Shown here in pieces: positions 17,546 through 27,169 of a stretch of DNA of 64,000 nucleotides. Positions within the stretch are counted from its first letter, which is position 1, and each line of letters opens with the position of its first letter. A program made the translations under genes and the position numbers. The notes under the pieces were generated by a model. It did no database searches and was not told where the DNA came from. It was given only the letters and a program-made list of their open reading frames with translations. Source of the DNA: Aromatoleum petrolei (GTDB lineage Bacteria > Pseudomonadota > Gammaproteobacteria > Burkholderiales > Rhodocyclaceae); assembly GCF_017894385.1 (NCBI RefSeq), contig NZ_CP059560.1, positions 186,001-250,000 on the forward strand, written 5' to 3'.

Positions 17546-19066
17546 TCAGAAGAACCCGAGGGCGTTGGGGCTATAGCTCACGAGAAGGTTCTTGGTCTGC
17601 TGATAGTGGTCGAGCATCATCTTGTGCGTTTCGCGACCGATGCCGGACTCCTTGTATCCGCCGAAAGTGGCGTGGGCCGGGTAAGCGTGGTAGCAGTTGG
17701 TCCACACGCGTCCGGCCTTGATGCCGCGGCCCATGCGGTAGGCACGGCTGCCGTCGCGCGACCACACGCCGGCGCCGAGGCCGTAAGGGGTGTCGTTGGC
17801 GATCTCGAGCGCTTCGGCTTCGTCCTTGAAGGTCGTCACGGCCAGCACCGGCCCGAAGATCTCCTCCTGGAAGATGCGCATCCTGTTGTGGCCCTTGAAC
17901 AGCGTCGGCTGGATGTAGTAGCCCTCCGCCAACTCACCCCCGAGACGGGCGCGGTCGCCGCCGATCAGAAGTTCGGCGCCTTCCTGGCGGCCCACCTCCA
18001 GGTAGGACAGGATCTTGTTCATCTGATCGGTCGAGGCCTGCGCGCCCATCATCGTCTCGGTATCGAGCGGACTGCCCTGCTTGATCGCCTTCACGCGGGC
18101 CAACACTCGATCCATGAACTGGTCGTACATCGACTCCTGGATCAGCGCGCGCGAGGGGCAGGTACACACTTCACCCTGATTGAAGGCGAACAGGACCATG
18201 CCCTCGACCGCCTTGTCGAAGAGGGCATCGTCCGCCGCTACGATGTCCTCGAAGAAGATGTTCGGCGACTTGCCGCCGAGTTCGAGCGTCGCCGGGATCA
18301 GGTTCTGCGCAGCAGCTTGGGCGATCACCCGGCCGGTGGCGGTGGACCCGGTAAATGCGATCTTGGCGATGCGCTTGCTGGTTGCCAGCGGCATACCAGC
18401 TTCGCGACCGAGGCCATTGACGACATTGAGCACGCCGGGGGGCAGCAGGTCGGCGATGAGCTCGACCAACACCATGATGGAAACCGGGGTCGATTCGGCG
18501 GGCTTCAGCACCACGCAGTTGCCGGCGCCGATCGCGGGTGCAAGCTTCCATGCCGCCATCAGGATCGGGAAATTCCAGGGGATGATCTGGCCGACGACGC
18601 CCAAGGGCTCGTGAAAGTGGTACGCCACGGTGTGTTCGTCGATTTCGCTGATGCCGCCTTCCTGCGCGCGCAGGCAGCCGGCAAAGTAGCGAAAATGGTC
18701 AATCGTCAGCGGAATGTCGGCATTCAGGGTCTCGCGGATCGCCTTGCCATTGTCGACGGTCTCGGCGTAGGCCAGCATTTCGAGATTGGTTTCCAGCCGG
18801 TCGGCGATCTTGAGCAGGATATTGGCGCGCTCGGCCGCAGAAGTGCGTCCCCACCTGTCGGCCGCGGCATGGGCGGCATCGAGGGCGAGATTGATGTCTT
18901 CCTCGGTGGAGCGGGCGACCTGGCAGAACGGCCGGCCGGAGATCGGCGTGACGTTTTCGAAATACTGGCCGCGCACCGGCGCGACCCACTTGCCGCCGAT
19001 GAAATTGTCGTAGCGGGTCTTGAACTGAACCTTGGCGCCTGCTTTGCCGGGCATCTCATAGATCAT
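17546..19066 (-). CDS. NAD-dependent aldehyde dehydrogenase (ExaC/AcoD-like)
   Basis: A 506-residue aldehyde dehydrogenase. The catalytic Glu is in LELGGKSPN and the nucleophilic Cys in [12 protein letters not shown], with the NAD-loop FTGSTATG. The sequence is of the ExaC/AcoD acetaldehyde-type group. It follows the U32 pair on the same strand and ends before a strong terminator, so it is the last gene of that operon. Amine oxidation by QHNDH yields an aldehyde and ammonia; this enzyme would oxidise the aldehyde to the acid in the cytoplasm. The functional link is an inference from shared operator repeats. A 107-bp gap separates it from the U32 gene, so an extra internal promoter is possible. 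Confidence 0.92.
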   Translation of the reverse strand: MIYEMPGKAGAKVQFKTRYDNFIGGKWVAPVRGQYFENVTPISGRPFCQVARSTEEDINLALDAAHAAADRWGRTSAAERANILLKIADRLETNLEMLAYAETVDNGKAIRETLNADIPLTIDHFRYFAGCLRAQEGGISEIDEHTVAYHFHEPLGVVGQIIPWNFPILMAAWKLAPAIGAGNCVVLKPAESTPVSIMVLVELIADLLPPGVLNVVNGLGREAGMPLATSKRIAKIAFTGSTATGRVIAQAAAQNLIPATLELGGKSPNIFFEDIVAADDALFDKAVEGMVLFAFNQGEVCTCPSRALIQESMYDQFMDRVLARVKAIKQGSPLDTETMMGAQASTDQMNKILSYLEVGRQEGAELLIGGDRARLGGELAEGYYIQPTLFKGHNRMRIFQEEIFGPVLAVTTFKDEAEALEIANDTPYGLGAGVWSRDGSRAYRMGRGIKAGRVWTNCYHAYPAHATFGGYKESGIGRETHKMMLDHYQQTKNLLVSYSPNALGFF

Positions 19067-19173
19067 TTGCTTTATGTCTCCTGTTGCAGTGGTATTTGGA
19101 CAAATCGTCCATAGAGCGGTCGGTCATCCCAAGTCGGATGCGACCAGATTCCGTGATCAATCCAAAAGCCCGT

Positions 19174-20187
19174 TCAATACACGGCCTTTCGTAGCACTTC
19201 GGGGTAGTAGCACATGTACCCCGTCCTGCAGTGCTCGACGGACGGGCGCAGATTCTGTGCAAGACGCACGATTTCTTCCCCATGCTCACCTGCCTCGACG
19301 CGATCGAGCACAGCCTTCACCATCCGAACGCTGGCAAGCTTTCTTGCGGTTGGCGCTTCCCTGCCAGCGATCTTCACGGCCGCAACGCCGCCATTCAATA
19401 ATCTTGGCAATGCACAGAGGCCACAGGGGCCGAACGCCATGCCCTGCTCGTTCGTCGTGAATCCGCAGGAGAAGCGATACCAGAGCCACTTCTCGTATTC
19501 CTGATCGTTTTCCCGGAGGCTCTGGCACAGCGCCACCGACAGCTTCCTCGCGCCCCGCGGGCGATAGTCGCTCACATAGCGATCGAGACAGATCGGACCG
19601 CCCATGCGCTGGGGTAGATGAACAGTGCTGCAGGCGCCCTCCTCGAACACGCAGCCGTCATTGAGGATGAATACCTCGGTCTCCAGATCCGGGACCTCCG
19701 CCGCAATTTCACATGCTTCCTCGATCGTGACATCGCGAGGCAGGATCAATCGCGAGGCCCCCAGATCCCTGCAAAGGCGCGCCGCACTGCCATTACGACA
19801 AGTCGCGACCGAGCTGACATGAATGCGTCGCAGTGGAAGATGCAGGGAAAGCTCGCTGATCAGGCCCAGATCCGACGCAATCAGCGCATCCCCCCCGCGT
19901 TCGATGAAGAGTTTCCCCATTTCGACTGCCGCCTCAAGCTGTTCATCCGAATAGCTCTGAGCGTTGAGCACGAGTGAAAGCGTGCAACCGCTCTGCCGGG
20001 CCGAGCTTATTGCCGCCTCAAGCTCACGCAGACTGCGGAGGTTTCCTGAGGGGCGGCGGTTCGCATTTCGCACCTTGAATCGGCCAACCCAATCGTCCGG
20101 GACGAATCCGCAATAGAGCTCGTTTGCTCCTTCGCGAGCCAGGAGCGCCACTTCCTCCACTCTTGAAATCGGGGCAACAATTCTCAT
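19174..20187 (-). CDS. U32-family protein, UbiU-like
   Basis: A 337-residue member of the peptidase U32 superfamily. It begins with the U32 barrel strand (IVAPISRVEEVALLAREGANELYCG). It contains Cys179-x6-Cys186, the spacing of the first two 4Fe-4S ligands of UbiU, and further cysteines at 200, 221, 241, 255 and 258. UbiU/UbiV-type proteins act as pairs in oxygen-independent hydroxylation of ubiquinone precursors, while other U32 proteins act on RNA or collagen. The start overlaps the stop of the upstream partner as ATGA. It is unlikely to be the ubiquinone gene itself because it sits in an amine-oxidation regulon, but that cannot be excluded. Confidence 0.8.
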   Translation of the reverse strand: MRIVAPISRVEEVALLAREGANELYCGFVPDDWVGRFKVRNANRRPSGNLRSLRELEAAISSARQSGCTLSLVLNAQSYSDEQLEAAVEMGKLFIERGGDALIASDLGLISELSLHLPLRRIHVSSVATCRNGSAARLCRDLGASRLILPRDVTIEEACEIAAEVPDLETEVFILNDGCVFEEGACSTVHLPQRMGGPICLDRYVSDYRPRGARKLSVALCQSLRENDQEYEKWLWYRFSCGFTTNEQGMAFGPCGLCALPRLLNGGVAAVKIAGREAPTARKLASVRMVKAVLDRVEAGEHGEEIVRLAQNLRPSVEHCRTGYMCYYPEVLRKAVY

Positions 20188-21080
20188 ATCGGATCCCCAG
20201 GGACGACGAGCCGTGAAACAGATCCGCTATTGACAGCATCCAGGACGGCAGTGAGCATCTCGTCAGTCACCCGGCTCACGATCGAATTACCCAACTGAAA
20301 CACCTGCCGTTGGTCGTCTGCATGCGGTCGCGCAAGTCTCGCGCTCACCCGCAGACATTCCTTCCGGCAGCGACGTCCCACAGCAAATCGTTCGACGCCT
20401 CGCATTGCAGTCGAGCCGATTCGACACATCCTTCCCTTCGCTACACACGCGAACGGGACATGAACGCTGCCCGGCAGCGGCAGCGATGACAGTGCCCGTC
20501 GTGAGTCGAAGATCGGCACATCAACCTCCATTCGCACAAAACCGAGGCGCGCAAGCATGGCCTTCATTGGCCGCGCATCGAAGGGCGCAGACAAAGCTGA
20601 ATAGGCCGCGGGAATGCGCGGATCCTTCCCCATGCGACATAGAATCCGCCCTGCGACCAGCGTCAGGTTCGGGAAGTGCTCCCGGATGAAGTAAGCAGTT
20701 CCCCAGTCACTCACGATCACCTCCGATTCGTCAGGTAGGTGCGGCAATAGCTTACCGAGGGTCCGGAGATCGGCTGGCGCTGAAATCGGCGTAAGCAGTG
20801 AAAGGCGGCAATTCAACTCGGTCGCCACTCCCAGCGCGTTGAGCAAGGAACGCGACGCGGGGATCAAGTGCTCGCAGAATTCACTGCCGAGATAGACATG
20901 GGTCGGCGCTAGTTTTTCGAACAAATTTCCAAGCGCCGAATCGGCCAGCGTCCGGCGCCAATGCGTACTGCCATCGGTCTTGATCAGGGAGGACGCATCG
21001 ACAACAGAAACGGCAATTTCCGGAGCCCGAACTGCGACTTCCCGAGTCATACCTGCGATATCCGGCACGGCGCTATCCAT
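20184..21080 (-). CDS. U32-family protein, UbiV-like partner
   Basis: About 298 residues; a shorter U32-related protein with a barrel-like N-terminal half (VYLGSEFCEHLIP, RLSLLTPIS) and a cysteine cluster near the C-terminus. In numbering from the GTG at 21110, the cluster is Cys222-x6-Cys229 and Cys248-x3-Cys252. The C-x3-C pair matches UbiV. Pairing of a longer and a shorter U32 protein, with overlapping genes, is the UbiU/UbiV arrangement. ATG 21080 with GGGGGAGG just upstream is the preferred start; GTG 21110 is the alternative. It is first in an operon whose promoter carries the same repeats as qhpA. Confidence 0.72.
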   Translation of the reverse strand: MDSAVPDIAGMTREVAVRAPEIAVSVVDASSLIKTDGSTHWRRTLADSALGNLFEKLAPTHVYLGSEFCEHLIPASRSLLNALGVATELNCRLSLLTPISAPADLRTLGKLLPHLPDESEVIVSDWGTAYFIREHFPNLTLVAGRILCRMGKDPRIPAAYSALSAPFDARPMKAMLARLGFVRMEVDVPIFDSRRALSSLPLPGSVHVPFACVAKGRMCRIGSTAMRGVERFAVGRRCRKECLRVSARLARPHADDQRQVFQLGNSIVSRVTDEMLTAVLDAVNSGSVSRLVVPGDPI

Positions 21081-21146
21081 GTCCTCCCCCTGTTTAACCT
21101 CCCGCGGCACCGGAACGCTTCCACGGCGCGCAGGTCTGTGGGGAGG

Positions 21147-21175
21147 ATGCTAGGGCGGAGCCTGCATTCGGTGTA
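21147..21175 (-). promoter_or_regulatory. candidate promoter of the U32/aldehyde dehydrogenase operon
   Basis: On the minus strand a weak -35 (TACACC, 21170-21175) and a -10-like TAGCAT (21147-21152) are 17 bp apart. The -35 shares two bases with the proximal operator repeat, exactly as at the qhpA promoter. Confidence 0.5.
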
Positions 21176-21221
21176 TCGCGAAACGGCCACGCCCGCATCA
21201 GGGCTATCAAGAATCGGCCTT
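21174..21221. promoter_or_regulatory. paired direct repeats, probable QhpR operator upstream of the U32 operon
   Basis: TATCGCGAAACGGCCAC (21174-21190) and TATCAAGAATCGGCCTT (21205-21221) lie 31 bp apart. Their shared core is TATCNNGAAWCGGCC. The pair and its order repeat upstream of qhpA. The araC-type regulator gene starts 180 bp away in the other direction, so the site could also control it. Confidence 0.65.
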
Positions 21222-21399
21222 ACTGTTGATTGCGCGGGCAAAGGTGCTTGTTGTCGCCTTGGCCTAGCACCTAAGATGTATCTCGCTGGTGCTGCTAGCA
21301 CCGTCATGTTCGGCGCGCGATGGGGACTGCTTCACCGTCTCGGGTCCGTCGGGCAAGGGGCCGCATTCTCGCGGCAGCACATGAGGAGACAAAACTACA

Positions 21400-22428
21400 A
21401 TGAACTCTGGCCTGATTCAGGACCGGGAGACGCCGCGTCGGCGAAACGAACGGGTGTCGATCATCTCGACCAATGATGCGTGCGAGCATGCCGCGAGCCT
21501 TCGCGACTGGTCGCAGGACTATCTTCAACTCTCACAGGGCGCTTTCGAGGGGGAAATAATCGAAGCCACGGTGGGTCCGATGCAGGTCTTCAAGGAAACG
21601 ATCCGCCAATCCGTCGATGAGAAGGCAAGCCCTCGTTGCGACAGTTATACGATAGGAGTGCCTGCCTCCGTAACTCCCAACGGTTATTGGCAGGGACGCC
21701 ATTTGGAGCGCGATTCATTGATTACGCTCTGCCCGAATGAGGAACTTCATTTTCGGACTCCTATGGAGTCAACGATTCTTGTCACGGTCATCGACTGCAA
21801 CGCATTTGACTCGTTCGCTCAGGACTCCGCAGCAGTGGATGTACTGCCATTGATTTCAAAGTCGCATGCGGCCGCCTTGCCCGGGGATGCTGCTCAGACC
21901 TACCGCGTGATGCTCGAAACGGTGCTTTCCTCAGTGGCTTCGACTCCCGAGATCTTTGAGCACAGTGCGTCGGCGCAGTCAGTTGCCGAAACGGTAATGA
22001 ATGCATCGCTAAATGCCCTGCGGGCACGATCCCAGGAAACAGAGTCGCCTCGCACCTCGCATTCGGTCCAACGCGCAATTGTTGAGCGGGCACGCAGCTA
22101 CGTGATCGCCAATCGAGAGAATCCGCCAACGGTTGCCGAACTCAGCTCTTATCTGAAGATGAGCCGAAGAGGACTTCACCACGCATTCATCAACGTGCTG
22201 GGAATCAACATCACGACGTTCCTGCGCTATGTTCGGCTCCACGGTGTCCGCAAGGAATTGCTGCGCGCCACTCCGGAGGACTCGATTAGCGGCATTGCCT
22301 GCAAATGGGGGTTCTGGCACATGGGAATGTTTTCCTCCTACTACAAGTGCCTGTTCGGAGAAACCCCATCATCGACCCTGCGCAGGACGTCCAACTTTTC
22401 CAAAGTTGCCTCTCGCCGTCACCATTAA
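21400..22428 (+). CDS. qhpR: AraC-family regulator, QhpR-like
   Basis: A 342-residue regulator with a non-cupin N-terminal domain and a C-terminal double helix-turn-helix (PPTVAELSSYLKMSRRGLHHAF, then ISGIACKWGFWHMGMFSSYYK). This resembles the FeaR/EutR-like AraC proteins that often respond to amines or aldehydes. QhpR is the known AraC-type activator of qhp operons, and this is the only AraC gene in the region. The start has GAGGAG about 11 bases upstream. It is divergent from the U32 operon, and paired repeats in both target promoters are the likely binding sites. Confidence 0.84.
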   Translation: MNSGLIQDRETPRRRNERVSIISTNDACEHAASLRDWSQDYLQLSQGAFEGEIIEATVGPMQVFKETIRQSVDEKASPRCDSYTIGVPASVTPNGYWQGRHLERDSLITLCPNEELHFRTPMESTILVTVIDCNAFDSFAQDSAAVDVLPLISKSHAAALPGDAAQTYRVMLETVLSSVASTPEIFEHSASAQSVAETVMNASLNALRARSQETESPRTSHSVQRAIVERARSYVIANRENPPTVAELSSYLKMSRRGLHHAFINVLGINITTFLRYVRLHGVRKELLRATPEDSISGIACKWGFWHMGMFSSYYKCLFGETPSSTLRRTSNFSKVASRRHH

Positions 22429-22593
22429 CAGATTGCCTGGGGGCCCGCGCAACGTCTCGAGCATCTCGCGCAATTCTGCCCGAAGCGCACGCAAGTGCGC
22501 AGTGGCGGAAGCCTCGTCCCGTTCGGCCAAGGACGGGCGATCCGATGTTGGAGCCCCTTGCAGTGCGCCAATCGAAAGCCTTGCAGAAGGGCT

Positions 22594-24177
22594 TTATTCC
22601 CGCAGGCCCGCTCTGCGTAGGCCGTCCACCAACGTGATGACATTCTCCCGCCGGCGGATCGGTAGCCAATCCGCGAGACTGGAGAGCCGCAAGCGTGGGT
22701 CGAGCTGGCGCAAATTATCCATCGCGTGCTGCGCTTGCGCCGCCCGCCCCGCGAGCGCATGGCTGGCCGCGAGGGTGGCGGCCGCCAGCAGCAGGCTTGG
22801 CAGCTCCCGTAATGCCTTCTCCGCCCAGGACGATGCGGTGTCGAAGTGCCCCATGAAGAGATGCGCGGCCGCCAGTCCGGCCTGCATCCTATACAGCTCG
22901 GGATCAAGCGGGCTCAAACGCATGGCGTGTGCAAAGTGCTCAACCGCTTCTTCCGTTTCGCCGTGCCAGAGTCTGAGAAACGCGCCGAGGAACCACGCCG
23001 CCGCGAGATTGGGATTGAGCACGAGCGCCCTGTCCAGCAATGCAATGCCGCCAGGAAGGTCGTCGGCAAGATGGCCAAGTGCATGCGCACTTCTCGTGAG
23101 GGCCACCGCATCGCCCTTGCCCAACTCGACGGCCCGGCGAGCCAGTCGGATACCCTCCGCCACCTCCTGCGGGTGATCGCTCATCCAGCCGTTGATCTTC
23201 CGCCAACAGTGACACCACGCCGCCATCGCGTAGGCTGACGCAAAGTCGGGATCGAACTCGATTGCCTTGAGGAAGAGGGTCAGCGCCTGATCGATGGCCT
23301 CCTTGGTACCGTGATGCAGCCTGGCCATCCCGCGCAGATAGTAATCGTAGGCGTCGAGACTGTCGGTCGGCTTGTGCCGCGCACGCTCGATCTCCGCGCG
23401 CTCGAGCTGGGGGGCAATCGCACCGACCACCGTCTCGGTGATCTGATCTTGCAGCTCGAAGATGTCTCCCAGCACCCCTTCGAAGCGGCCAGCCCAATGG
23501 TGCGCCCCGGTTGTGGCATCGATCAGTTGGCCCGTGATGCGCACGCGATTGTCTGCCTTGCGCCAGCTGCCTTCCAGCACGTAGCGAACGCCCAACTCGC
23601 GCCCGACCTGTTTCACGTCCATCGCACGATTCTTGTACGTAAAGCTCGAATTGCGCGCGACGACGAAAAGCCAGCGGTTTTGCGACAAGGCCGCGATGAT
23701 GTCCTCGACCACGCCGTCGGCGAGGTACTCCTGCTCCGGGTCCCCGCTCAAGTTCGCGAAGGGCAGGACGGCAATCGACGGTTTGGCAGGCAGGGCCGGC
23801 GCAGACGCCGGGACTTCGACCGATCCGGCGGATTCGGCACCCGGCGCAGCAGCGCCCTCCAATGACGCGATTTCCCTGACCTCGGCGACGAACCGGAACC
23901 CCTTGCGGGCAACGGTTCGAATCACCCGTTGTTGCTGACCGTCGTCGCCGACGGCCTTGCGCACGGCGTTGATGTGACTGGCCAGGGTGGATTCCGAGAC
24001 GACCCGGCCGCTCCATACGGCATCGATCAGGTCGTCCCGGCTGACGACGCGCTCGCGGCGCTCCGCCAGGTACACCAGCAGATCGAAAACCTTGGGCGCA
24101 GTCGCAACGATCCCGGACGCCCGGGAGAGCTCCCGCCGGTCGAGATCAAGCACGCAGTCGTCAAACACTAGAAGCAT
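22594..24177 (-). CDS. winged-helix (CadC/OmpR-type) regulator with TPR repeats
   Basis: A 527-residue protein. Residues 1-100 form an OmpR-type winged helix (LLVYLAERRERVVSRDDLIDAVW, STLASHINAVRKAVGDDG). A TolB-like segment follows (SIAVLPFANLSGDPEQEYLADGV), then TPR repeats (for example AIDQALTLFLKAIEFDPDFASAYAMAAW). Unlike CadC there is no hydrophobic stretch between the two parts, so it is soluble. It is divergent from the SDR-cupin-efflux operon and separated by 155 bp, so it probably controls that operon. The stimulus is unknown. Confidence 0.88.
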   Translation of the reverse strand: MLLVFDDCVLDLDRRELSRASGIVATAPKVFDLLVYLAERRERVVSRDDLIDAVWSGRVVSESTLASHINAVRKAVGDDGQQQRVIRTVARKGFRFVAEVREIASLEGAAAPGAESAGSVEVPASAPALPAKPSIAVLPFANLSGDPEQEYLADGVVEDIIAALSQNRWLFVVARNSSFTYKNRAMDVKQVGRELGVRYVLEGSWRKADNRVRITGQLIDATTGAHHWAGRFEGVLGDIFELQDQITETVVGAIAPQLERAEIERARHKPTDSLDAYDYYLRGMARLHHGTKEAIDQALTLFLKAIEFDPDFASAYAMAAWCHCWRKINGWMSDHPQEVAEGIRLARRAVELGKGDAVALTRSAHALGHLADDLPGGIALLDRALVLNPNLAAAWFLGAFLRLWHGETEEAVEHFAHAMRLSPLDPELYRMQAGLAAAHLFMGHFDTASSWAEKALRELPSLLLAAATLAASHALAGRAAQAQHAMDNLRQLDPRLRLSSLADWLPIRRRENVITLVDGLRRAGLRE

Positions 24178-24332
24178 TCAGGGCTCGGTAACTCCATGGG
24201 TTCTGGAAAGACACGCGAGCCAAATCCAAGGAAAACCCAAGAAGTCGGCAAAGTTTTCGGCCCACCTGCCGAGCACACTGCAGTCATCGATCGCCGCAAT
24301 GGAGTGATCGACACTCAGTCGAGGAGCAGAGC

Positions 24333-25088
24333 ATGAAAATCGTGGTTATCGGCGGTACCGGCCTTATCGGTTCGAACATTGTAGACAGGCTGCGTCGCAA
24401 TGGGCATGAGACGACGGCCGCATCGCCCCGCGCGGGCGTCAACACCATCACCGGACAGGGTTTGGCCGAAGCGCTTGCAGGCGCCCAGGTCGTGGTCGAC
24501 GTGAGCAACTCACCCTCGTTCGAAGACCAGGCCGTATTGGAGTTCTTCGAAACGTCCACCCGCAACCTGCTTGCCGCGGAAGCCGCCGCCGGCGTCGAGC
24601 ATCACGTCGCGCTCTCCATCGTCGGCACCGATCGCCTTCCCGACAACGGTTACTTCCGCGCCAAGGTGGCCCAGGAAAACCTGATCAAGGCGTCGAAGCT
24701 TCCCTACACCATCCTGCGCGCGACGCAGTTCTTCGAGTTCATCGGCGGCATTGTCGACTCGAGCGCCGACGGCGGCGCGATTCGCATTTCGCCCGCGCTG
24801 ATCCAGCCCATCGCGGCGGACGACGTCTCGGCCGTGCTAGCCGATCTGGCGGTCGGGGCGCCCGTGAATGGCACCGTCGAGGTGGGCGGCCCCGACCGAT
24901 TCCCGCTCGACGAGCTTGCCCGCAAGCTACTCAGCGCGCGCAAGGACATGCGTGAGGTGATCGCTGACGTCCATGCGCGCTATTTCGGCAGCGAGCTGGA
25001 CGATCGATCGCTGGTTGCCGGCGACGGCGCGCGGGTCGGCCCGACACGTTTCCACAACTGGCTCAGCCGCTCGTCGGCGCAAGGATAA
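24333..25088 (+). CDS. atypical SDR, NAD(P)-binding NmrA-like oxidoreductase
   Basis: A 251-residue atypical short-chain dehydrogenase with the N-terminal motif VVIGGTGLIGSNIV (GxxGxxG). The middle (YFRAKVAQENLIKASKLPYTILRATQFFEF) is typical of NmrA/TMR-like quinone or flavin reductases of this group. It opens an operon with a cupin and efflux genes, so it may chemically modify the compound that is exported. No substrate can be named. Confidence 0.87.
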   Translation: MKIVVIGGTGLIGSNIVDRLRRNGHETTAASPRAGVNTITGQGLAEALAGAQVVVDVSNSPSFEDQAVLEFFETSTRNLLAAEAAAGVEHHVALSIVGTDRLPDNGYFRAKVAQENLIKASKLPYTILRATQFFEFIGGIVDSSADGGAIRISPALIQPIAADDVSAVLADLAVGAPVNGTVEVGGPDRFPLDELARKLLSARKDMREVIADVHARYFGSELDDRSLVAGDGARVGPTRFHNWLSRSSAQG

Positions 25089-25168
25089 GCCGACGCCACC
25101 ACCGGGCGGGAAATAGCGGGCTGACGGCCCACCACCGCCCCACACGAACCCACCAGGAGAAACACGCG

Positions 25169-25570
25169 ATGCTCAACTTCCGAACCCTTTCCATGGTGCT
25201 GCTGTTGGCAACCGGCGCCGCCGACGCCGAGCAGCCCCCGCCCCCGGCGCACGTGACACCGCTGATGAGCAAAGCGCTGGCCGACTATCCAGGCAAGGAC
25301 GGAGTCGTCATCACGGTCGACTATGCGCCCGGCGGAGAAAGCTCCGTGCATCGTCACAATGCGCACGCATTCGTCTATGTGCTCGAAGGTTCGATCGTGA
25401 TGGGTGTGCGCGGCGGCAAATCCGTCACGCTGACACCGGGCCAGACCTTCTACGAAGGCCCGGACGATATTCACACGATCTCGCGCAACGCCAGCCTCAC
25501 CGAGCCCGCCAAGTTTCTGGTTGTCCTGTTGAAGAACGGCGACGAACCGATCTCGATGCCGGTTCGCTGA
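25169..25570 (+). CDS. secreted single-domain cupin
   Basis: A 133-residue protein with a short N-terminal signal sequence (FRTLSMVLLLATGAADA) and one cupin barrel. The metal-binding motif 1 is seen in SSVHRHNAHAFVYVLEG and motif 2 in PGQTFYEGPDDIHTISRN. It lies 80 bp after the SDR gene and 42 bp before the outer-membrane efflux gene, so it belongs to the same operon. Small periplasmic cupins of this kind have no settled function. Confidence 0.83.
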   Translation: MLNFRTLSMVLLLATGAADAEQPPPPAHVTPLMSKALADYPGKDGVVITVDYAPGGESSVHRHNAHAFVYVLEGSIVMGVRGGKSVTLTPGQTFYEGPDDIHTISRNASLTEPAKFLVVLLKNGDEPISMPVR

Positions 25571-25612
25571 CGGCGGCACCGCCGCTATGCCTTCCTTTAA
25601 CGGGACGCTGCA

Positions 25613-27169
25613 ATGACCTCACACCCGGTGCTTTCACAACTACGGCGGTGCGCAAGCGCGACGCTATGCGCAGCCTCGCTGGCGGGCTGTGCGGTTGGCC
25701 CCGACTTCGTGAAGCCTGAAAGCGGGCTTCACGAAGTGGCGCTGGTGCCCAGGGCGGACTATGCCGATGTCGCCCCGACGTCCGATTCCGACATTCCCTC
25801 CCGGTGGTGGCTGCTGTTCAACGACGCAGTGCTCGCCGAACTGCAATTGCGTGCGCAGGCGGACAACCTCGATCTGCAAATGGCGTCCGAACGCATTGAG
25901 CAAAGCCGGGCGCAACTGGGAATTGTCTCCTCGCAGTTGCGGCCCAGCGTGGCGGCCAGCGGCAGCCACATGCGTGAGGCGCTCAGCGAACATGGAAAGT
26001 TCGCCGCACTGGGTGCACCGACGAGCCCCAGCGATTTCTGGCAGCTCGGATTCGATGCCAGTTGGGAGATCGACCTGTGGGGCCGCGCGCGACGCGCACG
26101 CGAGGGCGCAGCAGCGGCCTTGGAGGCCACGGTATATGACCGCGAAGCGGCACGGGTGGCCTTGTCGGCCGAAGTGGCTCGAACCTATTTGCAGTTGCGC
26201 GGAACGCAGGCCCAACTGGACATTGCTCGGCAGAATCTGACCGTTGCCGAGCGGACCCTCAGGCTGGCCGAAAATCGCGTGCGTCACGGCGTCGCTACTC
26301 GGTTCGAAACCTCGTCCGCTCACGCGCAGTGGGCCACGATCAAGGCGATGGTTCCGGAGCTGATCCAGCGTCGCAACACCCTGATGAATACCCTTGCACT
26401 GTTGTTGGGGGAAAAGCCGCGCGCACTCGATGTGCAACTGCGCGAGACCATGCCCTTGCCTTCGCTTCCAACCAGCGTGCCGGTCGGCGTCCCTTCTGAA
26501 CTGGCTCGCAGGCGACCCGACATTCTGCGCGCCGAAGCTCAGCTCCATGCGGCCACAGCAGCCATCGGTGTGGCCAAAGCTGACTTCTACCCCCGTATTG
26601 GTTTGAGAGGGCGAATCGGCGTGGAAGCCTTCGAAAGCGGCGATCTCGATAGTTGGGATTCCCGTTTCTTTTCCGTCGGTCCGACGGTCTACCTACCCAT
26701 TTTCCAGGGTGGTCGATTGACGCAGCGCCTGGCGCTCAACGAATCACGGCAAAAAACGGCCGCTCTGGCGTATCGGCAAACGGTATTGCGAGCCTGGCAT
26801 GAAGTGGACAACGCCTTGGATGCCTGGGCGGCCCAACAGCGCCAGCACGCCGACTTGTCGGATTCCTATGAGCAGAACAAGCAGGCACTTCACGCTGCCG
26901 AGCGCGGCTATCAGGAAGGCGCCGCCGACTATCTGAGCGTACTGACTGCGCAGCGCAACCTGCTTGCCAGCCAAACCGGTCTCAATGCCAGCGCAACCAA
27001 CGCCGCGCTCACCTTGGTCAATCTGTACAAGTCGCTGGGCGGCGGTTGGGATCCGGACGCACTCAAGACTTCGTCGCGGGTTGCCAGTGGGGATTCGGCA
27101 GAGCCTTCATCGGATCGCGCGGTTGCCATTGCGTCGCGCGTCACTTCACCGGCAAAGGCCAATCAATGA
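25613..27169 (+). CDS. NodT/OprM-type outer-membrane efflux lipoprotein
   Basis: A 518-residue outer-membrane factor. The lipobox LAGC places the acylated Cys at residue 26. Two outer-membrane efflux repeats follow, with typical segments WEIDLWGRARRAREGA, LALLLGEKPRAL and RRPDILRAEAQLHAATAAIGVAKADFYPRIGL. It would form the outer-membrane duct of a tripartite pump with the two following genes. Its stop overlaps the MFS start (ATGA). Confidence 0.94.
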   Translation: MTSHPVLSQLRRCASATLCAASLAGCAVGPDFVKPESGLHEVALVPRADYADVAPTSDSDIPSRWWLLFNDAVLAELQLRAQADNLDLQMASERIEQSRAQLGIVSSQLRPSVAASGSHMREALSEHGKFAALGAPTSPSDFWQLGFDASWEIDLWGRARRAREGAAAALEATVYDREAARVALSAEVARTYLQLRGTQAQLDIARQNLTVAERTLRLAENRVRHGVATRFETSSAHAQWATIKAMVPELIQRRNTLMNTLALLLGEKPRALDVQLRETMPLPSLPTSVPVGVPSELARRRPDILRAEAQLHAATAAIGVAKADFYPRIGLRGRIGVEAFESGDLDSWDSRFFSVGPTVYLPIFQGGRLTQRLALNESRQKTAALAYRQTVLRAWHEVDNALDAWAAQQRQHADLSDSYEQNKQALHAAERGYQEGAADYLSVLTAQRNLLASQTGLNASATNAALTLVNLYKSLGGGWDPDALKTSSRVASGDSAEPSSDRAVAIASRVTSPAKANQ

